Shown here piece by piece: positions 1 through 7,828 of a stretch of DNA of 58,748 nucleotides. Source of the stretch: Kiritimatiellia bacterium (GTDB taxonomy: Bacteria > Verrucomicrobiota > Kiritimatiellia > JAQICX01); NCBI GenBank assembly GCA_027858345.1, contig JAQICX010000002.1:1-58748 (forward strand), in the 5' to 3' direction. The translations under genes and the position numbers were made by a program. The notes beneath the pieces are model-generated. The model did no database searches, had not been told where the DNA came from, and saw only the letters and a list, made by a program, of their open reading frames with translations. Numbering within the stretch: position 1 is the stretch's first letter; every line of letters starts with the position of its first letter.

Positions 1-573
1 CGTGAGATACGTCTTTCAGAACGTTTTTTCTATCAGAAAATAAAAGATATTTATACCACGAGCATAGATTATAACCCAAAAGATGAAAAGAGTATTGAGT
101 TTTTCAAAATTGTGCAAAATAAATTGCTTTGGGCAATAAGCAGTCAAACGGCAGCTGAATTAGTCTATCGCAGAACAAATGCATCTCTTCCTCTAATGGG
201 AATGCAATCTTATGACAAGAAAAATGTTGTAAAAATAAGAAAATCCGATGTCAGTATCGCCAAAAACTATTTGAATGAAGATGAAATTAAATTACTCGGA
301 TTGCTTGTAGAACAATACTTAGCCTTTGCTGAAACTATGGCACAGCAACATACGCCGATGTATATGGCAGATTGGATTAAGCAATTAGATGTTATTTTAA
401 CAATGAATAAAAGAGAATTGTTAAGCCATGCAGGTGAAATATCACATCAAAAAGCAATTGAAAAATCGTCTGAAGAGTATAATAAATATATATATGAACA
501 GAAACAGATTGAAAAAGAGCAAAATCTTAAAGAACTAGAACAAGACATAAAAAAGATAAAAGCAAAAAAATGA
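1..573 (+). CDS. rhuM: RhuM family protein, 3' part (5' end outside window)
   Basis: The reading frame is open from base 1, upstream of the ATG at 112 listed in the ORF track, so this is the last ~190 codons of a longer gene. The text EIRLSERFFYQKIKDIYTTS, followed by a NKLLWAISSQTAAELV segment and a LGLLVEQYLAFAE helix, matches the C-terminal half of the RhuM family (first described in Salmonella SPI-3, molecular function unknown). The C-terminus is a charged, Lys/Glu-rich helix. Its stop codon overlaps the ATG of the downstream restriction subunit by 4 bp, so the two are probably translationally coupled. RhuM genes are often lodged in restriction loci; a mod gene is expected just upstream of the window. 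Family assignment is fairly sure; any role in defence is inference. Confidence 0.8.
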   Translation, partial: REIRLSERFFYQKIKDIYTTSIDYNPKDEKSIEFFKIVQNKLLWAISSQTAAELVYRRTNASLPLMGMQSYDKKNVVKIRKSDVSIAKNYLNEDEIKLLGLLVEQYLAFAETMAQQHTPMYMADWIKQLDVILTMNKRELLSHAGEISHQKAIEKSSEEYNKYIYEQKQIEKEQNLKELEQDIKKIKAKK

Positions 574-3227
574 AATTAACTTTTGAATCAGACCTGCAAT
601 ATCAGCAAGAAGCTATAAAATCAATTACCGCATTGTTTGAAGGTCAACCACCTCAGGATTCTGTTGATGAATATAACTTCAAGAAAGAAGAAGGCATTTT
701 AAACTTGATCAACGGCATCGGCAACAAACTGGTATTGTCAGAAGGTCAGATTCTAAAAAACTTACAGGCAATACAGTCCGAGAACGAAGTTAATAAATCT
801 GCCGAGCTTGACGGAATGAACTTTTCCGTTGAGATGGAAACAGGTACAGGTAAAACTTATGTGTATTTGCGTACCATATATGAACTGTTTACTCAGTACG
901 GATTTAAAAAATTTGTCATTGTTGTTCCATCTGTGGCTATTCGGGAAGGTGTATTAAAGAATCTTGAAATCACTCACGAGCATTTTCAAAACCTGTACGA
1001 CAACTGCCCTATCCATTTTCAGGTATACGACAGTTCAAAAGTTTCTGCCCTGCGTGGTTTTGCTTCAGGAAATACAATTGAAGTATTAGTAATTAATATT
1101 GATTCCTTTGCCAAAGATGAAAACATCATTAACAAGCCAAACGATAAATTAAATGGTCAGAATCCCATTGGATTTATCCAGTCAACAAATCCTTTTGTAA
1201 TTGTTGACGAACCCCAGAATATGGAAACAGAAAAGCGTATTTCTGCAATTGAAAATTTAAATCCTCTTTGTACATTACGTTATTCAGCAACACATAAAAA
1301 CAAATATAATTTAACTTACAGCCTTAACCCTGTAAAAGCTTATGACTTGGGCCTAGTAAAGCAAATTGAGGTTGATTCTATTGTTGAAGAAAACTCATTT
1401 AATGATGCTTTTATATCAGTCGATGCTATCAAAGCAACCAAAACAAAAGTAACCGCAAAACTATCAATTAATGTAAATGACAAAGGTGCCGTAAAGAAAA
1501 AAGCCGTTAATGTAAAGGTTGGAGATGAGCTTTACAACCTTTCAAACGAACGCGAGATATATAAAGACGGTTACATTATTGAAGAAATAGATGCATCAAA
1601 CAACTGTATTTCTCTTTCAAATGGTAATATCCTTTACAAAGGAGACTCGCAAGGCGGATTGACAGATGAAGTAATGAAATTTCAGATTCAAAAAGCCATT
1701 GAAGAACATTTGAAAAAGGAGCTGCGCTTAAACCCAAAAGGCATAAAAGTCTTATCACTGTTTTTTGTTGACAAAGTTGCCAATTATAGGCAATACGATG
1801 CCGATGGCAATCCCGTAAAAGGTAAATTTGCAGAATGGTTTGAAGAAATCTACAAGGAATTCACTTCAAAACCAGTTTTTCTGGAACTAGATAAACACCC
1901 TGTAGCAGAAGTACATAACGGCTATTTTTCGCAGGATAGAAAAGGAAAACTAAAAGACACATCAGGCGAAACCAAGGCAGACGACGACACCTATAACTTA
2001 ATCATGAAAGATAAAGAAAAGCTTTTAGATATTCACACTCCCCTACGTTTTATCTTTTCACACTCTGCTCTGCGGGAAGGCTGGGATAATCCTAATGTAT
2101 TCCAGATTTGCACTCTAAACGAAACAAAATCAGAAATGAAAAAACGCCAAGAGATCGGGCGTGGTTTGCGTTTGTCGGTTAACCAAAACGGAAACCGTAT
2201 TTATGACCAGAATATAAACAAACTAACCATAATTGCTAACGAAGCTTATGACGATTTTGCAAAGACTCTACAGCAAGAAATAGAAGAAGATTGCGGAGTT
2301 GAATTTACAGGCAGAATTAAAAACAAAATAGAACGAACAGCTATCAAATATCGTAAAGGATTTGAAGTCGACCCACGTTTTCTTGAGATTTGGGAAAAAC
2401 TAAAAAAGAAAACCACCTATCGTGTTGATTATGATACAAACGATCTGATTGTAGTAGCAGCAAAAGCGATTAAAGATTTACCAGAAATTAAAGCTCCTTC
2501 AATCCGTTCAACCAAAGTATCGATTCAAATGAGCGACGAGGGCGTTGATACAAATTATGTTGGTGACAAAATAGAATCTTATGACGCTTATTCTTGGAAA
2601 ATTCCTGATGTTTTAGGCTACATTCAAAGCAAGTCCGAATTAACACGCTCTACAATTCATGAAATACTTGTAAAATCTGGACGCATCGGTGATATTCTAG
2701 TAAATCCTCAATTGTTCCTTGATTTATCTTCGCAAGCAATCAGAAGAACCTTGTATTCATTAATGATTGATGGAATCAAGTATCAAAAAATCGGTGACTC
2801 CAATTATGAAATGGCATTGTTCGAAGCACAGGAACTTGAAATTTATTTGAATGAATTCACTTTTAATCTTTCAGATAATTCAAAAACTATTTATGAAGAA
2901 TTTGTCCCATTAGACTCTAAAGTAGAGAGCCGATTTGCAAAAGACTGTGAAACAAGCGAACAAATAAGATTCTACTTCAAGCTCCCTAATTGGTTTAAAA
3001 TTCCGACACCGATTGGCAACTACAATCCAGACTGGGCAGTGGTTTTTGAAGACGATAAAAAAATCTATTTTGTAGCCGAAACCAAAGATACAGGTACAAT
3101 TCCAGTTGATGTGAAAAAACTGAAAACAGATGAACAATTAAAAATCAAATGCGGCAAAGCTCATTTCAAAGAATTTGAGAATTTGGAATATGAAGTAGTC
3201 AGCACAGTCAGTGAATTGATAAATTAG
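570..3227 (+). CDS. res: Type III restriction endonuclease subunit Res
   Basis: An 885-aa SF2 helicase-nuclease. Visible motifs: Walker A METGTGKTY (~residue 90), a DEAD-box variant IVDEPQN (~215), motif III-like YSATHKN, SF2 motif VI-type QEIGRGLRLS (~530), and near the C-terminus NPDWAVVF...FVAETKDT, a PD-(D/E)xK nuclease core. This order and length are those of type III Res subunits, which need a Mod partner to translocate and cut DNA. The start overlaps the RhuM stop by 4 bp. The gene looks intact. The Mod subunit is not in the window and presumably lies upstream of RhuM. Confidence 0.9.
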   Translation: MKLTFESDLQYQQEAIKSITALFEGQPPQDSVDEYNFKKEEGILNLINGIGNKLVLSEGQILKNLQAIQSENEVNKSAELDGMNFSVEMETGTGKTYVYLRTIYELFTQYGFKKFVIVVPSVAIREGVLKNLEITHEHFQNLYDNCPIHFQVYDSSKVSALRGFASGNTIEVLVINIDSFAKDENIINKPNDKLNGQNPIGFIQSTNPFVIVDEPQNMETEKRISAIENLNPLCTLRYSATHKNKYNLTYSLNPVKAYDLGLVKQIEVDSIVEENSFNDAFISVDAIKATKTKVTAKLSINVNDKGAVKKKAVNVKVGDELYNLSNEREIYKDGYIIEEIDASNNCISLSNGNILYKGDSQGGLTDEVMKFQIQKAIEEHLKKELRLNPKGIKVLSLFFVDKVANYRQYDADGNPVKGKFAEWFEEIYKEFTSKPVFLELDKHPVAEVHNGYFSQDRKGKLKDTSGETKADDDTYNLIMKDKEKLLDIHTPLRFIFSHSALREGWDNPNVFQICTLNETKSEMKKRQEIGRGLRLSVNQNGNRIYDQNINKLTIIANEAYDDFAKTLQQEIEEDCGVEFTGRIKNKIERTAIKYRKGFEVDPRFLEIWEKLKKKTTYRVDYDTNDLIVVAAKAIKDLPEIKAPSIRSTKVSIQMSDEGVDTNYVGDKIESYDAYSWKIPDVLGYIQSKSELTRSTIHEILVKSGRIGDILVNPQLFLDLSSQAIRRTLYSLMIDGIKYQKIGDSNYEMALFEAQELEIYLNEFTFNLSDNSKTIYEEFVPLDSKVESRFAKDCETSEQIRFYFKLPNWFKIPTPIGNYNPDWAVVFEDDKKIYFVAETKDTGTIPVDVKKLKTDEQLKIKCGKAHFKEFENLEYEVVSTVSELIN

Positions 3228-3252
3228 AGATAGTTCACCTGATAACATATAG

Positions 3253-3552
3253 AGGTTTACAAATGATGAGCGTGAATACTATCTTCGTCTTGTGGCAAAA
3301 GAAAAACTGAGCAAACGGGAACTGGAACGGCAGATTGATGTATCTTTGTTTGAACACAGCAGAATAGAAACAAAACTCTCACCGCCGGTGAGAGAATTGC
3401 ATCCCGATATCAATCTGGCATTAAAAATGCCTATTTTCTTGAGTTCTTGGGACTTCCAGAAGTTCACAGCGAAAATGATCTTTTTCAAAAACAAGAGAGA
3501 AGCACAATGCATTCCTAAAAGAATTGGGGCTCCCTCCTATTTAGATCATTAA
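3253..3552 (+). pseudogene. DUF1016 (YhcG-type) nuclease-family fragment, frameshifted
   Basis: After an in-frame TAG at 3250 the frame reads RFTNDEREYYLRLVAKEKLS and then LSPPVRELHPDIN, typical of the central part of DUF1016/YhcG proteins (PD-(D/E)xK-related, often beside restriction systems). Around 3428 the family sequence continues in another frame (YFLEFLGLPEVHSENDLFQK), so a frameshift is present. The N-terminal domain and the C-terminal nuclease core are missing. The ORF track's 86-aa protein with a GTG start at 3292 is only the shifted reading. It is a remnant 25 bp after res, consistent with a decaying defence island. Confidence 0.75.
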
Positions 3553-3611
3553 CAAAACATAAATGATTTTAAGAATTTTTGAAATTATTTTTCTTTCTTG
3601 GAAAATTCTTC

Positions 3612-3640
3612 TTGTATTTAGTTAAATATTGATGTATTAT
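3612..3640 (+). promoter_or_regulatory. Candidate promoter TTGTAT-N17-TATTAT with downstream inverted repeat
   Basis: A -35-like TTGTAT at 3612-3617 and a -10-like TATTAT at 3635-3640 are separated by 17 bp. Just downstream, ATTTGATG (3648-3655) and CATCAAAT (3665-3672) form an 8-bp inverted repeat with a 9-nt loop that could be an operator. It faces the HTH-nucleotidyltransferase unit, but a MITE-like element lies between, so the connection is uncertain. Confidence 0.35.
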
Positions 3641-3678
3641 TTACACCATTTGATGCAACAGTTACATCAAATGATGCA

Positions 3679-3973
3679 TAATTAGGGCTTACTGTTTAAT
3701 GTGAGAATGCCTGAGATTTTGCTATAAGACACTTTCGCCTTTAGCTCGCGGTCCCGCCTTGCGGGATCCCGCTCTGCGGGATACTTGTTGCATAGCAAAA
3801 GGTTAGGTGTTATCGCATTACAGATTCATAAATTGTATTAAATTTATATTATAGTCCTTCTGCAAGCTTTTGATCTAAATGTGCAAAAAAACCTTGCATT
3901 TTAGCATGCAAAAGAAAGCATTAATATTTACCAATACGTTAGTTATGAATTAAACAGGATGCCCTAATTAGGA
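3679..3973. mobile_element. MITE-like element with 22-bp terminal inverted repeats
   Basis: The left end begins TAATTAGGGCTTACTG and the right end finishes GATGCCCTAATTA; as inverted repeats they match over 22 bp with two mismatches. Inside, a second pair of ~31-nt arms (3695-3725 and 3792-3822, both containing the TTTTGCTAT/ATAGCAAAA core) encloses GC-rich hairpins such as GCGGGATCCCGC. There is no ORF. It fills the gap between the DUF1016 remnant and the HTH gene. An 18-bp exact copy of the terminus lies at 7456-7473. No obvious target duplication is seen beyond a possible TA. Confidence 0.55.
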
Positions 3974-3982
3974 GTTTAAAAT

Positions 3983-4312
3983 ATGATAGAAGTACTACTT
4001 GGATCAACAAGTTGCGAGCAAGTTTTGCTCTATATACTTAATAGAGAGGAAGGATATCCGCGAGAGATAGCCCGATTTTTCAATGTTGACTACAGACCAA
4101 TTCGTAATCAACTAGATAAACTTGAAGCAGGCGGCATTTTGTGCAGTCGTTCTGTAGGTCGAACACTTTTGTATTCTTTTAATCCCCGCTGCCCTTACTT
4201 AAAGGAACTAAAATCTCTTTTGCAAAAGGTCATGACGTTTTGCCCGGACGACATGAAAGAAATGCTTGTTATGAATAGGCGCAGACCCAGACGACAAGGA
4301 AAACCGTTGTGA
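3983..4312 (+). CDS. Winged-helix (ArsR-like) transcriptional regulator, possible antitoxin
   Basis: A 109-aa protein with a winged HTH: YILNREEGYPREIARFFNV (helices 1-2), RPIRNQLDKLEAGG (recognition helix) and a wing VGRTLLYSF. Strand order and size fit the ArsR/MarR-like regulators encoded beside nucleotidyltransferases. A short basic tail (NRRRPRRQGK) could add DNA contact. The stop overlaps the GTG start of the next gene (GTGA), so the pair is translationally coupled. By analogy with AbiE-type or MNT-type pairs it may repress the operon and act as antitoxin; that role is inference. Confidence 0.7.
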   Translation: MIEVLLGSTSCEQVLLYILNREEGYPREIARFFNVDYRPIRNQLDKLEAGGILCSRSVGRTLLYSFNPRCPYLKELKSLLQKVMTFCPDDMKEMLVMNRRRPRRQGKPL

Positions 4313-4860
4313 AACCAGTTGCCCAAATGACTAGAGCTGATCTTGGTGCATATGTTCAGGAGCACCTTAGAACAAAAGGTATTGATGTCGTTCTTAGCGG
4401 AGGAGCATGCGTTGCTATTTATAGCCATGACAAGTACGTTTCCATGGATTTGGATATGATCCACACCTCTCTAATAAAACCAAAACGCAAAAACATTCGT
4501 GAAGCGATGAGCGAACTAGATTTTATTGAAGATGGTCGTTACTTTAAACATGGTGATACAAATCTATTCGTCGAGTTTCCTCCAGGACCACCGGCTGTAG
4601 GTGAAGAGCCGGTAAAAGAAATTATAGAACGCCAAGAAACAACTGGAATCCTTAAAATTATATCTCCTACCGATTGCGTGAAAGATCGTTTAACAGGTTT
4701 CTATTATGACAACGATTTGCAATGTCTAGATCAGGCAATTCTAGTAGCACAAGATAATCAAGTTGATATTAACGAGGTTGAGCGATGGTCAAAGCAAGAA
4801 GGTGAACTGAAAAAGTTCAGCCAGATACGGGAAAAATTATGCAAAAACGAATTTCTTTAA
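4309..4860 (+). CDS. Nucleotidyltransferase-fold protein, possible type IV toxin-like partner
   Basis: A 183-aa protein starting at a GTG that overlaps the upstream stop. LSGGACVAIYSHDKYVSMDLDMI has the GG...DxD pattern of the nucleotidyltransferase fold seen in AbiEii-like and DUF6036-like proteins. The C-terminal half is helical, with a DCVKDRLTGFYYDND segment of the kind that follows the fold in this group. Pairing with an HTH gene suggests a toxin-antitoxin or abortive-infection module. It could instead be a housekeeping NTase-like protein with no toxicity. Enzyme activity is not demonstrated by the sequence. Confidence 0.65.
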   Translation: MKPVAQMTRADLGAYVQEHLRTKGIDVVLSGGACVAIYSHDKYVSMDLDMIHTSLIKPKRKNIREAMSELDFIEDGRYFKHGDTNLFVEFPPGPPAVGEEPVKEIIERQETTGILKIISPTDCVKDRLTGFYYDNDLQCLDQAILVAQDNQVDINEVERWSKQEGELKKFSQIREKLCKNEFL

Positions 4861-5060
4861 TTTTAACATGCCTTATTTTCTGTATAGCGCCAATACATTT
4901 TTTTGTCCCAGGCAACATTAGTCTTATACTTTTATTTAGTAGCATATTATTGATGCTCATTGTAGTTTTCATATACTTTACAAGCAAAGGAAACGTAAAG
5001 CTCAAACTCTTATTAATTGCAGTTGCAGGAGTGATCCTAAACAGTTTACTTACCCACTAA
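4839..5060 (+). CDS. Small two-helix membrane protein, unknown
   Basis: A 73-aa very hydrophobic protein starting inside the last 22 bp of the nucleotidyltransferase gene, which suggests coupled translation. Two or three membrane segments are visible (ISLILTCLIFCIAPIHF, ISLILLFSSILLMLIVVFIY, and a weaker one near the C-terminus). I recognise no family. Position makes it the third gene of a four-gene unit. As an alternative it may simply be a cassette-like hypothetical gene without functional link. Confidence 0.5.
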   Translation: MQKRISLILTCLIFCIAPIHFFVPGNISLILLFSSILLMLIVVFIYFTSKGNVKLKLLLIAVAGVILNSLLTH

Positions 5061-5068
5061 GAATAAAT

Positions 5069-5428
5069 ATGATTAATATAACAAACAACAAAGAAGGTAA
5101 GAAGTTTCGAATGCGACCTCATATACTTTTTTGCATCTTAACAATATCAATATTTGTTGCATTCCATTTGAAAGTCTGCCCAAAATTCATTTCAATCTAT
5201 GCAGACTTGGGATTAACTTTACCACTAGCAACAAAGATAGTTACTTCATGGATATATATACCATTTGGAATATTTATGTTATTAATACCTGCAATAATCT
5301 CATTCCTAACCAAACGAAATTTCATCTCACGTTATTGTCTCGTCATCTTAGGAATGCTGGCATTTGCAACCATAAGCCTTATTCTGCCACTAGACATCAT
5401 AATGACAGGAATACCTACTAGTCAATAA
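5069..5428 (+). CDS. Small three-helix membrane protein, PulF-like segment
   Basis: A 119-aa protein starting 8 bp after the previous stop. It has three hydrophobic helices (from FCILTISIFVAFH, IYIPFGIFMLLIPAIISF and YCLVILGMLAFATISLILP). The piece CPKFISIYADLGLTLPLATK between helices 1 and 2 resembles the segment preceding a membrane helix in GspF/PulF-type proteins, where a similar 'F...f...d.G..lP..T' pattern occurs. Function unknown. It is followed within 20 bp by the target duplication of a MITE, so a longer operon may have been interrupted here. Confidence 0.5.
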   Translation: MINITNNKEGKKFRMRPHILFCILTISIFVAFHLKVCPKFISIYADLGLTLPLATKIVTSWIYIPFGIFMLLIPAIISFLTKRNFISRYCLVILGMLAFATISLILPLDIIMTGIPTSQ

Positions 5429-5454
5429 GTATCATATCAACATTGCAGGTGTAA

Positions 5455-5705
5455 CCATAGTTTTTCGGTTGAAAGGAAAAGCATGCATTTGAGTTAACAA
5501 AATAAAGCATTAAAATTTCAACTTTTACTTTTTTCCATGCGTCGATCTGCGAGCTATGCAGGACACGGTGGGTGATAAAGTGAAAAATATTATTTTATGA
5601 CAACGAGGACGTTGTCGCTCCCAGCATGCAAACAACCGTTGTCTTGGAAAAACGGGAGCGGGAATGTCCTCATTGCCATAACTACGTTCAACCAAAAAAT
5701 CAAGG
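5455..5705. mobile_element. MITE family A copy, flanked by 7-bp direct repeat GGTGTAA
   Basis: The left end reads CATAGTTTTTCGGTTG and the right end CAACCAAAAAATCAAGG, which are inverted repeats. The exact heptamer GGTGTAA flanks both ends (5448-5454 and 5706-5712), as expected for a target-site duplication. The interior carries the long form of the family: a GTTTGAG-like tract, a GTGATAAA stretch, then GAGGACGTTGTCGCTCCC and its partner CGGGAGCGGGAATGTCC, which form a large hairpin. No ORF. Same family as the copies near 16.4, 27.8, 36.5-37.1, 39.6, 47.0, 49.6-49.9, 56.2 and 57.5 kb. Confidence 0.75.
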
Positions 5706-5790
5706 GGTGTAAAATACCCCAACCTTTCTTCTTGCATAGAGCAGCTGTTTTAGTTTAAACCAAAAAGATGGGAGAACTCACTTTAAAGAA

Positions 5791-5819
5791 TTGCCTTTCA
5801 CATGGAAAGATTATATCAT
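5791..5819 (+). promoter_or_regulatory. Promoter TTGCCT-N17-TATCAT
   Basis: TTGCCT (5791-5796) and TATCAT (5814-5819) are 17 bp apart and lie ~40 bp upstream of an AAAGGAG ribosome site and the ATG at 5862. It would drive the gene-fusion scar and the FAD oxidoreductase. Confidence 0.45.
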
Positions 5820-5861
5820 TCTCTGTAAATCTTTATTCTTATAATCTAAAGGAGATGCTTA

Positions 5862-6114
5862 ATGAAATCGGACCAGATAGCTGTAAGTCCATGTTCAAAT
5901 CCAGAAATGGATATTGATGAAGTTCTTCAGGCTTATTCCGCTATGGGATACACCAACTTTGAGGTATTCACATCCTGGGCAAAAAGTGCCTTTAACTACC
6001 ATCTTTCACCTAAGTTATATCTGGGAAAGCTATAAAAGCATGGTGCTATATGAGTCAATTAATGAATCAATCAAATCAGGCATGCCTGTTGAGGTGAAAT
6101 ATGAACAAATATAA
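5862..6114 (+). pseudogene. Deletion scar: sugar isomerase/epimerase start fused to Gfo/Idh/MocA oxidoreductase end
   Basis: From ATG 5862 (good AAAGGAG site) the frame reads VSPCSNPEMDIDEVLQAY and GYTNFEVFTSWAKSAF, the N-terminus of xylose-isomerase-like TIM-barrel sugar phosphate isomerases, and stops at 6035 after 57 codons. In the neighbouring frame, 6018-6114 reads WESYKSMVLYESINESIKSG, the typical C-terminal end of Gfo/Idh/MocA oxidoreductases, up to a TAA overlapping the next gene. The simplest reading is one deletion that removed the rest of the isomerase and most of the oxidoreductase, with its junction near 6020. The downstream FAD gene remains intact, with overlapping start. Confidence 0.75.
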
Positions 6115-7426
6115 ATTACAACGTGACATTTTAATTGAAGACGGTTACGACATTGTGGTAGCAGGAGGAGGACCAGCAGGAAGCGCAGCGGCAATCTGTG
6201 CTGCACGACTGGGGGCAAAAGTGCTACTTGTTGAAGCAACAGGTTGCCTCGGCGGTATGGGTACATCAGGATTGGTCACGGCTTTCGACCCTATGGCTGA
6301 TGGAGAGAAGGGATTGGTCGGAGGCTTAATGCGGGAAATAGTCGAAACCCTATATGAACGTGGAGAACTGGGACCACAAGTAACTCCGGATTTCTGGCGA
6401 AAAAACTACCATTGCTGGACTCAATACAAAGTTGAAGGTCTAAAGAAACTTCTAGATGAGCTAACAGATGACGCAGGCGTCGAGGTTCGTCTATTCACAA
6501 CGGTAATCGAAGCAGATGCAGATGCAAACACGATAAACGGCATAGTTATCCACAATATTGAAGGACTAAAATATATTAAAGCCAAGACATTCATCGACTG
6601 CACAGGAGATGGAGTATTAGCAGATTTATGCAATGCTGAATGCCGTACAAATCCTGAGTTCATGCCCGGTACACTTTGTTCTCTTCATGCAGGGATAAAT
6701 TGGGAAAAGCTAAGAAAACAAAATCAGCACAAACTGCTGGAGCAAGCTATAAAAGAGGGTCACTTTACACAACCAGATCGCCACCTTCCAGGCATGACAC
6801 GTGTCGGCAATGCAATTGGCTATCTCAACGGAGGACACCTGTTCGGCAAAGATGCACTAACATGCAAAGGCAGAAGTGAAGGCATGGCTCTTGGAAGAAA
6901 ACTTGTCAAAGAGTATGTCGACTTCTATCGTAAGTATGCAGATGGATGTCAGGACATAGAACTAGTCATAACAGCTGCACTCATGGGAGTGCGTGAGACT
7001 CGACGTATTGTCGGGGAATATGAACTGACATTTGAAGACTACATCGCACGCCGGCAGTTTCCAGATCAGATTGGTGTATTTAATAAATTTGTAGACATTC
7101 ACGTGCGCAACTGTACAGACAAAGAATATGAGCGTTTTTTGAAAGAAAAAGATGATATCGGACGTCTCGGTGTAGGCGAATGTTTCGGCATTCCATATGG
7201 AATTATCGTACCAAAAGGATGGAATAATCTTTGGGTTGCCGGACGATGCAATTCTTCAGATATTCAAGTGCATGGATCAATCCGTGTTATGCCAGCAGCG
7301 GCCATGATGGGACAAGCTGCAGGAACAGCGGCTGTGCAGGCAATCAGGACTTCTCAATCAGCCTTCGACATTGACACAAATGAACTTGTGGCAACACTAA
7401 GACAACAAGGTGCGTATCTTCCTTAA
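6101..7426 (+). CDS. FAD-dependent oxidoreductase (PF12831 type)
   Basis: A 441-aa flavoprotein. The N-terminus has the dinucleotide-binding motif DIVVAGGGPAGSAAAICAARLGAKVLLVEA (GxGxxG-like) and then CLGGMGTSGLVTAF, typical of PF12831. The C-terminus has LWVAGRCNSSDIQVHGSIR and AAAMMGQAAGTAA, the second FAD-contact motif of the family. The expected length is normal. No signal peptide, so cytoplasmic. It starts with a GAGGTG ribosome site inside the tail of the truncated Gfo/Idh remnant, so it was the third gene of a sugar-metabolism operon. Substrate unknown; related genes in PVC bacteria lie in carbohydrate clusters. Confidence 0.85.
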   Translation: MNKYKLQRDILIEDGYDIVVAGGGPAGSAAAICAARLGAKVLLVEATGCLGGMGTSGLVTAFDPMADGEKGLVGGLMREIVETLYERGELGPQVTPDFWRKNYHCWTQYKVEGLKKLLDELTDDAGVEVRLFTTVIEADADANTINGIVIHNIEGLKYIKAKTFIDCTGDGVLADLCNAECRTNPEFMPGTLCSLHAGINWEKLRKQNQHKLLEQAIKEGHFTQPDRHLPGMTRVGNAIGYLNGGHLFGKDALTCKGRSEGMALGRKLVKEYVDFYRKYADGCQDIELVITAALMGVRETRRIVGEYELTFEDYIARRQFPDQIGVFNKFVDIHVRNCTDKEYERFLKEKDDIGRLGVGECFGIPYGIIVPKGWNNLWVAGRCNSSDIQVHGSIRVMPAAAMMGQAAGTAAVQAIRTSQSAFDIDTNELVATLRQQGAYLP

Positions 7427-7455
7427 GCTGGCAAAGCCAGCTGCTCAAACTTTAT

Positions 7456-7473
7456 ATTAAACAGTAAGCCCTA
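7456..7473. repeat. Solo copy of the 3.7-kb MITE terminus (18 bp)
   Basis: ATTAAACAGTAAGCCCTA is identical to the reverse complement of 3683-3700, the left terminus of the MITE-like element. No partner terminus is evident within a few hundred bases, so it may be a solo end or a shared regulatory motif. Confidence 0.45.
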
Positions 7474-7570
7474 TTTAAGATTTTATATTGTTTGATAAAT
7501 CATAATTATATAAGTCTGCACGTTAAATAGATAGTTATAATTATTTTAATTTACAAATATGGGGGAAGAT

Positions 7571-7762
7571 ATGAAATGTGATGTAGACCAGGAATTATGC
7601 ATAGGCTGTGGAATATGCGAAGAGACGTGCCCCGAGGTATTCAAAATAGTTGATAATAAAGCTTTCGTTATACTAGATCTTGTTCCTATAGCATCAGAGT
7701 CAGACGCTTTATCGGCAGAAGAAGGATGCCCTGTTCAGGTGATTTCACATAAAGATTGGTAA
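7571..7762 (+). CDS. Ferredoxin, single [4Fe-4S] cluster
   Basis: A small acidic ferredoxin (63 aa from the ATG at 7571; the track's ATG at 7559 adds MGED). The motif CIGCGICEETCP plus a distal GCPVQVI cysteine gives three clustered ligands and one remote ligand, the pattern of mono-cluster ferredoxins such as that of Thermotoga; the remaining cysteine of the first motif may be structural. The G-rich run at 7561-7566 sits just before the second ATG and could be its ribosome site, which is why I prefer that start. A lone electron carrier, 130 bp after the FAD oxidoreductase; a link to that enzyme is possible but unproven. Confidence 0.85.
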   Translation: MKCDVDQELCIGCGICEETCPEVFKIVDNKAFVILDLVPIASESDALSAEEGCPVQVISHKDW

Positions 7763-7828
7763 GTGAATTACTAATATTCTATTGTTTTTCAGACATGTCA
7801 AAATTAATTGTCATCAGATTAAATAAAT

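Noticed and set aside
3695-3822. Functional integron attC site
   Set aside because: Only the GTTAGGT side fits; the opposite core reads GCCTGAG rather than RYYYAAC, and no integrase is in the window.
5525-5737. 70-aa minus-strand ORF in the first MITE
   Set aside because: Translation of the element's hairpin; no conserved start.
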